19,756 bases of DNA from Oscillospiraceae bacterium (GTDB lineage: Bacteria > Bacillota > Clostridia > Oscillospirales > Acutalibacteraceae). Shown in pieces: positions 8,448-16,057 of this stretch. Numbering within the stretch: position 1 is the first letter of the stretch; each line of letters begins with the position of its first letter. The notes beneath the pieces were generated by a model. The model saw only the letters and a list, made by a program, of their open reading frames with translations, ran no database searches and was not told the DNA's origin. A program made the position numbers and the translations under genes. The stretch lies in assembly GCA_902796295.1 (NCBI GenBank), contig CADBOL010000084.1:1-19756 (forward strand). Reading direction: 5' to 3'.

Positions 8448-8452
8448 CGGAT

Positions 8453-9127
8453 ATGGACCATGTTGATTATATTGTTGCGGCGGTACCGTTCCTGCTGCTG
8501 ATAATATCCGTTATCGCGGGCAGGGTGAGAGGATTTGCCGAAATAGTGATTTCCGCGGCGCTTGTGATAGTCTGCATGTTTTTCGCGAGAAAATATGCTT
8601 CACCTGCTGCCGAAGCGATCAATGAGACTTTTGTCCACGGCAGACTTGTGGATTATCTCTCATCCGTTATCGGAAAAAACACCGCGTCCGGCGGAGAAAC
8701 GATTATGGATTCTCTTCCGGCGTATCTCCGGGAGCTTATGACAAGCTCGGGAGTGACGGCATCTTCGCTCGCTTCATCCGTCGATCCGCGGAGTATCAGC
8801 GAAAAAATCGCGCCTGCGCTTGAGGAAAGCATTATCCTCCCCGCGCTGACATCGGCAGTCTTTGCCCTTGTCTTCATATTCGCAAGGATAGCGGGCAGGG
8901 TTGTTGCCTCGCTCACGGGAGCTGTTGTGAAGCTGCCCGTGATAAAGCAGGTGAACGGTCTTCTGGGGGCGGCGCTCGGAGGAATAATCGGCATTATTCT
9001 TGCGGCACTGTCGGTGCTCATTATGTTTGCGGCGGCGGGATTCCTTCCCGAAACCGGATTTGCGCGCGCGGTCAATAATTCCGCGGTGCTGAATTCCATG
9101 AATGAACTGATTTCATCCATAATCTGA
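8453..9127 (+). CDS. CvpA family membrane protein
   Basis: This is a 224-residue integral membrane protein. Hydrophobic segments lie at about residues 7-22, 25-45, 125-145 and 162-192, giving about four membrane passes. The opening (HVDYIVAAVPFLLLI) followed by GRVRGFAE matches the start of the CvpA (colicin V production) family, where a GxxRGxxxE-type motif joins the first two helices. A Gly-rich stretch (LLGAALGGIIGIILA) forms the last helix, also as in CvpA. The precise role in Firmicutes is not established; envelope-related functions are usual guesses. The ATG at 8453 gives a family-like N terminus. An ATG further upstream (8366) lies inside the preceding gene. The ribosome binding site is weak, so coupling is likely. 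Confidence 0.78.
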   Translation: MDHVDYIVAAVPFLLLIISVIAGRVRGFAEIVISAALVIVCMFFARKYASPAAEAINETFVHGRLVDYLSSVIGKNTASGGETIMDSLPAYLRELMTSSGVTASSLASSVDPRSISEKIAPALEESIILPALTSAVFALVFIFARIAGRVVASLTGAVVKLPVIKQVNGLLGAALGGIIGIILAALSVLIMFAAAGFLPETGFARAVNNSAVLNSMNELISSII

Positions 9128-9162
9128 GATTACGGTCTCAAATCCAATTACGGAGGCATACC

Positions 9163-9837
9163 ATGAAAGAAACATTGAAAGATTTAACCAAAAATATGTG
9201 GACTGTTCCGAATCTTCTCTCATTTATCAGAATCCTGCTTGTTCCTCTTTTCGCGGTTCTGTTTATGAAGGAGCAGTATGTATGGAGCATAATCGTTCTT
9301 GCGCTCTCCGGTCTGAGTGATTTCTTTGACGGCAAGATCGCGAGAAAATTCAATCAGGTCAGCGCACTGGGTAAGATTCTCGACCCCGTTGCCGATAAAC
9401 TCACACAGATTACGATAGCGATAGTCTTCTATATCACATTTGCCGGCTCAAGCGACAAAACAGTCAAGGCGTTCAGCTGGATTTTCCTCATCTTCCTCAT
9501 CAAGGAAGCTGTCATGGTTGTCGGCGGAGCGATAATGATTGCCACCGGTCTCAAACCCGGAGCAGCGGAGCTTCCCGGCAAAATCGGCACATTCGCGTTT
9601 TATCTGATAATGATATCCATCATGGCCTTCGGCCCGGATATCGGTATTTGCAGGAATGTATTCACTTACCCCGCGCCTGTTATGATAGTGCTCGTGTGCA
9701 TAAGTGCAATTCTCACGCTTGTTGCGTTCAGCAGCTACGTGCCCGGTGTGTGGAGACAGATTCAGGATAAGAAAAAAGCAAAAGCCGAGGCGGCCGCTTC
9801 CGGCAGCTCAGGCGGAGATTCTTCAGAGGAGAAATAA
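9163..9837 (+). CDS. pgsA: CDP-diacylglycerol-glycerol-3-phosphate 3-phosphatidyltransferase
   Basis: PgsA transfers a phosphatidyl group from CDP-diacylglycerol to glycerol-3-phosphate, giving phosphatidylglycerol phosphate, the committed step to phosphatidylglycerol. The CDP-alcohol phosphotransferase motif D-x2-DG-x2-AR-x8-G-x3-D-x3-D is complete, with D53, D56, G57, A60, R61, G70, D74 and D78. The start MWTVPNLLSFIRILLVPLF, just after a short leader, is characteristic of PgsA. Hydrophobic segments along the rest fit an integral membrane enzyme. The 224 residues include a charged Ala/Ser/Gly-rich C-terminal tail. GGAGG at 9152-9156 is well spaced to the ATG. The stop is directly followed by the clpE ATG. 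Confidence 0.92.
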   Translation: MKETLKDLTKNMWTVPNLLSFIRILLVPLFAVLFMKEQYVWSIIVLALSGLSDFFDGKIARKFNQVSALGKILDPVADKLTQITIAIVFYITFAGSSDKTVKAFSWIFLIFLIKEAVMVVGGAIMIATGLKPGAAELPGKIGTFAFYLIMISIMAFGPDIGICRNVFTYPAPVMIVLVCISAILTLVAFSSYVPGVWRQIQDKKKAKAEAAASGSSGGDSSEEK

Positions 9838-12120
9838 ATGAAGCAGGTACTTTGTTCAAAATGCAAAAAGAGACCGGCGATGTTTTTCATGACGAAGGTT
9901 GAGGGCGACAAGACCACGCAGGAGGGTCTCTGCCTCAAATGCGCCATGGAAATGAATATCGGTCCCATAAAGCAGATTATCGAATCCATGGGCATATCGG
10001 AGGATGAGCTCGATGAAGTCAGCGAGCAGTTCAGCGATATGTTTGAAAACGGCGATTTCCAGCTCGGCGGCGCGGGCACCATGCCCTTCATGCAGAATTT
10101 TGCCGCGATGCAGAATCTTGACAAAGATCATGACGGGGGAGACGGGAAAGAAACCGGCGAAAAGAAGCGCAAGCGCTCCAAAAAGGATGAGGAGCGCGAG
10201 CAGGGAAAGAGAAAGTATATAAGCCAGTTCTGCGCGGATCTCACCCAGAAGGCGAGAGAGGGCAAGATTGACAGGATTATCGGCAGAGAAAATGAAATCT
10301 ACCGCTCCATACAGATTCTCTGCAGGCGCACCAAAAACAACCCCTGCCTTATCGGCGAGCCCGGCGTAGGCAAGACGGCGATAGCCGAGGGGCTCGCGCA
10401 GAAGATTGCTCTCGGAGAGGTTCCCGCCAAGCTGCAGAATAAAGAGATTCAGATGCTCGATATCGCGGCTCTCGTGGCAGGCACCCAGTTCAGGGGGCAG
10501 TTTGAGAGCAGAATCAAAGGCCTTATCGATGAGGTCAAGGCCGCCGGCAATATAGTTCTCTTTATCGACGAGGTTCACCAGCTTGTGGGTGCGGGCGATG
10601 CGGAGGGCTCGATGAACGCTGCAAATATTCTCAAACCCGCTCTCTCAAGGGGAGAGATTCAGATAATCGGCGCCACCACATTTACCGAATACAGAAAATA
10701 CATAGAAAAAGACGCGGCTCTTGAGAGACGTATGCAGCCCGTCAAGGTCGAGGAGCCGTCGGTGGAAGACACCGTAAAAATGCTTCTCGGCGTCAAGGAT
10801 TACTATGAAAACTATCACAAGGTCAGGGTTACCGATACTCTTGTTGAAAAAACGGTGCGCCTGAGCGAGAGATATATCAATGACAGATTCCTTCCCGACA
10901 AGGCGATAGATCTGCTTGACGAGGCCTGCACCTGCGCAAATCTCAGAAATAAGGCAATCAGCGACTATGAGATAATGCTCGGGGAGATAGCGAAGCTCGA
11001 AGAGAGAGAAGCCGAGCTCGAGGAGAATGCGGGCGAAGAGGATTATGAGGAAATCGCCAAAATAAAGACGGAGCTTATCCAGAAGAGAGAAGAGATTAAG
11101 CCGGTTGAAGAGAAGGCGAGTGACAATTATGTCACCGAGGATGACCTCGCGAGAGTGATTCAGCTCTGGACCGGCATACCGGCGAGCAAGGTCATCGAGA
11201 GCGACCTTCGCAAGCTCTCCGCGCTCGAGAGCAATCTCAAAGCTCACCTTATAGGGCAGGATGAGGCGGTTGAGCTTGTCTGCAATGCGATACGCAGAGG
11301 CAGAGTTCAGATCAATCCGCGCCGCCGCCCGTCATCATTCATCTTTGTCGGCCCCACGGGCGTAGGCAAGACGGAGCTTGTAAAGCTCCTTGCCAAGGAA
11401 CTGTTTGAAACTCCCGAAACGCTCATTCGCCTTGATATGAGCGAGTTTATGGAAAAATTCTCGGTGTCGAGAATAATCGGCTCGCCTCCGGGATATGTCG
11501 GATACGACGAGGCAGGCCAGCTCACCGAAAAGGTGCGCCGCAAGCCTTACAGCGTAATCCTTTTTGATGAGATTGAAAAAGCTCATCCCGATGTCATGAA
11601 TATCCTGCTGCAGATTCTCGATGAGGGTAAGATAACCGACGCGCAGGGCAGACAGGTCAGCTTTGAAAATACCATTATCATTATGACATCAAACGCGGGC
11701 AGCGACAGAGCCGGCGGAGCTCTCGGCTTCGGCAAGACCAAGAATGAGGCCTCGAGAGAGCGCTCGCTCAAGGCGCTTGAAAAATTCCTGCGTCCCGAGT
11801 TTATCGGCAGAGTGGATGAGGTTGTCGTCTTCAACGATCTCACCGAGGCCGAGTATAAAAAGATTGCAGCGCTGCTGCTTGACGAGCTCGTTGATCCGCT
11901 CAGGGACAAGGGAATTGAGCTCACTTATGATGACGCGGCCACATCGACCATTGCCGCGCTTTCGGCGGACGGCACAAGAGGCGCAAGAGACATCCGCTCC
12001 TGCATAAGGAAGAATGTCGAAGACTCAATAACCGCCGAGATGGTCAGCAGAATAGAAAACCCCGTCAAGAGCGTATTTGTTACGGCAGAGGACGGGAAAG
12101 TGATATGTAAATATGAATAA
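9838..12120 (+). CDS. clpE: ClpE-like ATP-dependent Clp protease ATPase with N-terminal zinc finger
   Basis: This is a 760-residue class I Clp/Hsp100 unfoldase that probably feeds substrates to ClpP. An N-terminal Cys4 zinc finger (C6, C9, C32, C35; spacing C-x2-C-x22-C-x2-C) replaces the Clp-N repeats of ClpA/ClpC, which is the layout of ClpE. A charged Lys/Glu linker (about 95-125) follows. The first AAA+ domain has Walker A GEPGVGKT (173-180) and Walker B FIDE (242-245). A coiled, UVR-like middle segment spans about 383-425. The second AAA+ domain has Walker A GPTGVGKT (505-512) and Walker [11 protein letters not shown] (D577, E578). The LGF tripeptide in GGALGFGK resembles the ClpP-docking loop. 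Its ATG abuts the pgsA stop; AGAGGAG (9825-9831) is the ribosome binding site. I see no CtsR operator here. Confidence 0.87.
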   Translation: MKQVLCSKCKKRPAMFFMTKVEGDKTTQEGLCLKCAMEMNIGPIKQIIESMGISEDELDEVSEQFSDMFENGDFQLGGAGTMPFMQNFAAMQNLDKDHDGGDGKETGEKKRKRSKKDEEREQGKRKYISQFCADLTQKAREGKIDRIIGRENEIYRSIQILCRRTKNNPCLIGEPGVGKTAIAEGLAQKIALGEVPAKLQNKEIQMLDIAALVAGTQFRGQFESRIKGLIDEVKAAGNIVLFIDEVHQLVGAGDAEGSMNAANILKPALSRGEIQIIGATTFTEYRKYIEKDAALERRMQPVKVEEPSVEDTVKMLLGVKDYYENYHKVRVTDTLVEKTVRLSERYINDRFLPDKAIDLLDEACTCANLRNKAISDYEIMLGEIAKLEEREAELEENAGEEDYEEIAKIKTELIQKREEIKPVEEKASDNYVTEDDLARVIQLWTGIPASKVIESDLRKLSALESNLKAHLIGQDEAVELVCNAIRRGRVQINPRRRPSSFIFVGPTGVGKTELVKLLAKELFETPETLIRLDMSEFMEKFSVSRIIGSPPGYVGYDEAGQLTEKVRRKPYSVILFDEIEKAHPDVMNILLQILDEGKITDAQGRQVSFENTIIIMTSNAGSDRAGGALGFGKTKNEASRERSLKALEKFLRPEFIGRVDEVVVFNDLTEAEYKKIAALLLDELVDPLRDKGIELTYDDAATSTIAALSADGTRGARDIRSCIRKNVEDSITAEMVSRIENPVKSVFVTAEDGKVICKYE

Positions 12121-12131
12121 GAGGTGTTATT

Positions 12132-14156
12132 ATGGCGCATTTTCTTTTTTCAGCATTTGCAGATGAGGCATCGGCTTCGGTAAAGGAGCAGATTGCCGCC
12201 TGTAAGAAAAACGGCATCGATTACATCGAGCTGCGCAACTGCGACGGCAAAAACATTTCGGATTTCACCGTTGATGAGGCGAAGGAGCTCAAAAAGGTGC
12301 TCGATGAAGGCGGCATCAAAGTTTCGTCAATCGGCTCTCATTACGGCAAGATTGAGATAACCGATGATTTCGGGCCTCATTTTGAAGCATTCAAAAACAC
12401 CGTTGAGGTTGCAAAAATCCTTGAAGCGAAATACATCAGAATTTTCAGCTTCTATTTCCTTAACGGCGAGAGCTTCGATGAATACAGGGACGAGGTCTTT
12501 TCACGCATGGCCGCCATGGCTGATTACGCAAAAGAAAAAGGCGTATTCTGCTGCCACGAAAACGAGAGAGGCATTTACGGAGATATTCCCTCAAGATGCC
12601 TTGAAATAGCAGAGTATTTCGGCGACAGACTCGGCTGTATCTTTGACCCGTCAAACTATGTGCTTAACGGGTCGGATACAAAAAGCGGGTTTGATTCGCT
12701 TTATCCCTATATCACATATATGCACATCAAAGATGCGATTTACAGCGAAGACACGGTTGTTCCCGCAGGTAACGGAGACGGCAATCTCGCTTATATCCTC
12801 AAAAAGCTGGAAAAGAAAGACGGCGTATTCTTCCTGAGCGTGGAGCCGCATCTCAGAACATTTGACGGGCTCAAAGAGCTTGAAGAGAGCAATAAGATTG
12901 AGCTGAAAATGAATACAAAATATGTTTACGCGAGTAACGAGGAATCCTTTGCCGCCGCCTGCTCCGCGGCGCATGAGATGGTTGAAAAAGAAGTTCAGCC
13001 CGTCCGCCTCGGCGTGATAGGTGTCGGCAATATGGGTTCTTCACACATAAAGAGCAATGCCGAAGGAAAGCATCACGAAATCAGAATCACCGCCTGCGCC
13101 GATATTATCCCCGAGCGCGCGGAAAACATGAAGCAGTATCTGCCTCATATCAAAACCTTTGACAGCGCGGAGGCGCTCATTGACAGCGGCGAAGTTGACG
13201 CGGTGCTGATTGCCACTCCCCACTATTTCCATCCTCCGATAGCAAAATACGCTTTTTCAAAGGGACTTCACGTGCTCACGGAAAAGCCGGCGGGCGTCTA
13301 TACAAAGCAGGTGCGTGAGATGAATGAGGCCGCGGCAAAGAGCGGAAAGGTTTTCGGTATCATGTATAATCAGCGCACAAACTGCGTTTACAGAAAGGTG
13401 CGCGAGCTTGTAAAGAGCGGAGAGCTCGGTGAAATCAGACGCGTAAGCTGGATTATCACAGACTGGTACCGCACGCAGGCATATTACAATTCCGGCGGAT
13501 GGCGTGCGACCTGGGCCGGCGAAGGCGGCGGAGTTCTCCTTAACCAGAGCCCGCATAACCTTGACCTGTGGCAGTGGATCTGCGGCATGCCCTCAAAGGT
13601 GTCGGCCGTATGCCACGAGGGAAAATGGCACGATATCGAGGTTGAGGATGATGTTTCAATCTATGTCGAGTATCCCAACGGGGCGACGGGCACATTTATC
13701 ACGACAACAGGCGACTGTCCCGGCACAAACCGTCTTGAAATAACGCTTGACGGCGGTAAGCTTATAGTTGAAGACGGCAGCGAGATAAAGCTTTACAGAC
13801 TCGAGGGCCTGACCTCGGAGCACTGCAGAAACGCAGAGGGCGGTTTCGGCAAGCTTGACGGCAAGTGGGAAGATGTTGAGACAGACGGCAGAAATCTTCA
13901 GCACGTCGAGGTTGTCAGCAAATTCGCGGCCGCGATACTCAGAGGAGAGCCTCTTGTCGCAAACGGAGAAGAGGGCATAAACGGTCTCACTATTTCCAAC
14001 GCCGCCCATCTGTCATCATGGCTCGGCAGACCGGTTGAGCTCCCGATAGATGAGGATTTATTCTTTACCGAGCTTCAGAAGAAAATCGCGGCAGGCAAGG
14101 CGGAAAAAGAAAACGTTACCGATAAAATTCAGGGAGATATGTCCTCGACCTATTGA
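12132..14156 (+). CDS. Fusion: TIM-barrel sugar isomerase/epimerase + Gfo/Idh/MocA dehydrogenase
   Basis: This 674-residue polypeptide holds two enzymes in one frame. Residues 1 to about 285 form a xylose-isomerase-like TIM barrel with a candidate metal tetrad: E143 in CHENE, D172 in FDPSN, H198 in MHIKD and E238 in VEPHL. Residues from about 291 form an NAD(P)-dependent Gfo/Idh/MocA oxidoreductase: dinucleotide site G297-V-G299-N-M-G302, catalytic Lys K385 in EKPAG, and H475 in NQSPHNLD with N471 where many relatives have Asp. No stop or plausible ribosome binding site separates the halves; the ATG at residue 283 lacks one. The substrate is unknown. A polyol, inositol, uronate or glycoside is likely, with oxidation by one half and isomerisation or elimination by the other. 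GAGGTG (12121-12126) precedes the ATG. Confidence 0.88.
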   Translation: MAHFLFSAFADEASASVKEQIAACKKNGIDYIELRNCDGKNISDFTVDEAKELKKVLDEGGIKVSSIGSHYGKIEITDDFGPHFEAFKNTVEVAKILEAKYIRIFSFYFLNGESFDEYRDEVFSRMAAMADYAKEKGVFCCHENERGIYGDIPSRCLEIAEYFGDRLGCIFDPSNYVLNGSDTKSGFDSLYPYITYMHIKDAIYSEDTVVPAGNGDGNLAYILKKLEKKDGVFFLSVEPHLRTFDGLKELEESNKIELKMNTKYVYASNEESFAAACSAAHEMVEKEVQPVRLGVIGVGNMGSSHIKSNAEGKHHEIRITACADIIPERAENMKQYLPHIKTFDSAEALIDSGEVDAVLIATPHYFHPPIAKYAFSKGLHVLTEKPAGVYTKQVREMNEAAAKSGKVFGIMYNQRTNCVYRKVRELVKSGELGEIRRVSWIITDWYRTQAYYNSGGWRATWAGEGGGVLLNQSPHNLDLWQWICGMPSKVSAVCHEGKWHDIEVEDDVSIYVEYPNGATGTFITTTGDCPGTNRLEITLDGGKLIVEDGSEIKLYRLEGLTSEHCRNAEGGFGKLDGKWEDVETDGRNLQHVEVVSKFAAAILRGEPLVANGEEGINGLTISNAAHLSSWLGRPVELPIDEDLFFTELQKKIAAGKAEKENVTDKIQGDMSSTY

Positions 14157-14184
14157 GGCACATAATATCAAAGGGGTTCATTAA

Positions 14185-15192
14185 ATGAAGGTTGCAGTGG
14201 TCGGCTGCGGCGGAGTTTCCGCAAATCATTTTGAAGCTCTCGGAAGGCTTGAAGATGTTGAAATAACTGCAGTCGTCGATATAAAAAAAGACAGAGCGGA
14301 TGAAAAAGCCGCTCTGACGGGTGCAAAGGCTTATTACGATTTTGACGAAATGCTCGAAAACGAGAAGCCGGACTGCATCCATATTGCCACGCCGCATTAC
14401 CTGCATACCCGTATGGCTGTAAAGGCGCTCAGAGCCGGGATAAATGTTTTTCTCGAAAAACCCTGCTCGGTCTCATTTGCCGAAACAGAGGAGCTCGCAA
14501 AAGCTCAGCTTGAGAGCGGCAGACAGCTCGGTATCTGTTTTCAGAACAGATACAATAAATGCGTGAAGCTCGCGAAGGAAACCATCGGCTCCCGTGAATA
14601 CGGCAGAGTCAGGGCCGCCCGGGCGTTTATCACCTGGGACAGGGGCGTTGACTATTACAGCGATGACTGGCACGGCAGAGCGGATAAAGAATGCGGCGGA
14701 GTGCTTATCAACCAGGCAATACACACCGTTGACCTTGTACAGTATCTGTGCGGAGAGTGCAGGGCCGTTACGGCTCACGTATTCAATGACCGCCTCAAAG
14801 GAATCATTGAGGTTGAGGATACGGCGGCTCTGCGCATGGAGCTTGAAGACGGCGTTACGGCAATGCTTTACGCCACAAACGCTTTTTCAATGAATTCTCC
14901 GGTATTTATCGAAATCACTCTTGAAAACGCAGTGCTCAGGATTGAGGGGGAGCGCCTCTTCAGATGCGCGCACGGCGATGAATTTGAGATGATATGCGAT
15001 AAATCCGGCAAAGAGTTTGCAGGCAAGGATTACTGGGGCCACGGGCATAACGCGATTATCAAAGATTTTTATGACTGCCTTAAAACGGGCAGGGAATTCA
15101 CAATTGATGCGATTGAGGGAGCGAAGGCGGCAAAGATTGTTCTGAGCAGCTATGTTTCCTCCGAAAAAAACGAAAGGGTTGAGGTGAACTGA
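14185..15192 (+). CDS. Gfo/Idh/MocA family oxidoreductase
   Basis: This is a 335-residue stand-alone NAD(P)-dependent sugar or polyol dehydrogenase. The dinucleotide site is GCGGVS (G7, G9; Ser at the third Gly position). The catalytic Lys is K92 in EKPCS. The active-site segment reads N176-Q-A-I-H180-T-V-D183, again with Asn where inositol-dehydrogenase-type members have Asp. It is clearly homologous to the dehydrogenase half of the preceding fusion but divergent from it, and it lacks the TIM-barrel domain. The two genes lie 28 bases apart, and an AAGGGG-like site precedes the ATG. The next gene starts directly after its TGA. Two different dehydrogenases side by side suggest successive oxidations, or an oxidation and a later re-reduction. 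The substrate cannot be told from sequence. Confidence 0.9.
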   Translation: MKVAVVGCGGVSANHFEALGRLEDVEITAVVDIKKDRADEKAALTGAKAYYDFDEMLENEKPDCIHIATPHYLHTRMAVKALRAGINVFLEKPCSVSFAETEELAKAQLESGRQLGICFQNRYNKCVKLAKETIGSREYGRVRAARAFITWDRGVDYYSDDWHGRADKECGGVLINQAIHTVDLVQYLCGECRAVTAHVFNDRLKGIIEVEDTAALRMELEDGVTAMLYATNAFSMNSPVFIEITLENAVLRIEGERLFRCAHGDEFEMICDKSGKEFAGKDYWGHGHNAIIKDFYDCLKTGREFTIDAIEGAKAAKIVLSSYVSSEKNERVEVN

Positions 15193-16041
15193 ATGGTACA
15201 CGATAATCTGAAAGGCAGAGTAGCTGTCATCACGGGAGCGGGCGGAGTTTTATGCAGCGGATTTGCAAAGACTCTCGCTCAGCTCGGAGTAAAGGTCGCC
15301 GTTCTTGATTTGAGAGAAGACGCGGCTCAGGCGGTAGCGGATGAAATCACCGCTCAGGGAGGCACCGCGATTGCCGTTGCCTGCAATGTGCTAGAAAAAG
15401 AGAGCCTTGAAGCGGCAAGAGCAAAAATCAACTCGGAGCTCGGTCTGTGTGACATTCTCATAAACGGCGCGGGCGGAAACAGCCCGAAGGGAACGACTTC
15501 AAAGGATATATTTGAAGACGGAGACCTCGATAACAAGGTTGAGGGAGTAAAGACATTCTTTGACCTTGACGCTTCGGGTATCCAGTTTGTATTCAATCTC
15601 AATATTCTCGGTACTCTGCTTACCACACAGTGCTTCGCGAAGGATATGGTCGGGCGTGAAAATGTAAGCATTCTTAATATTTCTTCAATGAACGCTTTCT
15701 GTCCGCTCACAAGAATACCCGCTTATTCGGCAGCGAAGGCGGGCGTGTCGAATTTCACGCAGTGGCTTGCCGTTCACTTTGCGCAGTCGGGTATCAGGGT
15801 TAACGCCATAGCTCCCGGATTCTTCGCGACGAATCAGAATCATTCTCTTCTTTTCAACGAAGACGGTTCTCTCACTCCGAGAAGCGAAAAAATCATTTCC
15901 CACACGCCGATGGGCAGATTCGGCTCGCCCGAAGATCTCAGCGGCGCGCTCGCATTCTTCTGCGATGAAACGTATTCGGGCTTCATTACAGGCGTTGTGC
16001 TTCCGATAGACGGCGGTTTCAACGCATATTCGGGAGTCTGA
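15193..16041 (+). CDS. Short-chain dehydrogenase, D-mannonate/fructuronate oxidoreductase-like
   Basis: This is a 282-residue classical SDR. The catalytic set is S165, Y178 and K182 (S-x12-Y-x3-K). The cofactor region is TGAGGVLCSG (T14-G23), which departs from the usual TGxxxGxG spacing. The INGAGG segment after strand 4 is present. The long insert around residues 105-130 and the C terminus (PIDGGFNAYSGV) resemble SDR-type D-mannonate oxidoreductases (fructuronate reductases) of Firmicutes, so it may interconvert a hexuronate and its aldonate. Substrate identity is inference. The ATG abuts the previous stop, with GAGGTGA (15181-15187) as ribosome binding site. It forms the third gene of a small sugar-oxidoreduction cluster. 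Confidence 0.83.
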   Translation: MVHDNLKGRVAVITGAGGVLCSGFAKTLAQLGVKVAVLDLREDAAQAVADEITAQGGTAIAVACNVLEKESLEAARAKINSELGLCDILINGAGGNSPKGTTSKDIFEDGDLDNKVEGVKTFFDLDASGIQFVFNLNILGTLLTTQCFAKDMVGRENVSILNISSMNAFCPLTRIPAYSAAKAGVSNFTQWLAVHFAQSGIRVNAIAPGFFATNQNHSLLFNEDGSLTPRSEKIISHTPMGRFGSPEDLSGALAFFCDETYSGFITGVVLPIDGGFNAYSGV

Positions 16042-16057
16042 AACGGGAGGCTGTCAT

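Noticed and set aside
8366..8452. N-terminal extension of the CvpA-like protein
   Set aside because: It lies inside the preceding gene. The hydrophobic CvpA start at 8453 fits the family.
9125..9140. Short inverted repeat TGAGA/TCTCA after the cvpA-like gene
   Set aside because: Only 5 bp with no T-run. Too weak to call a terminator.
10645..11247. 200-codon - strand frame opposite clpE
   Set aside because: It is antisense to conserved AAA+ sequence with no recognisable domain.
14153..14165. Possible promoter (TTGAGG and CATAAT) before the second Gfo/Idh gene
   Set aside because: The two boxes are far too close for a -35/-10 pair, and no TTGACA-like box lies 17 bases upstream of CATAAT.
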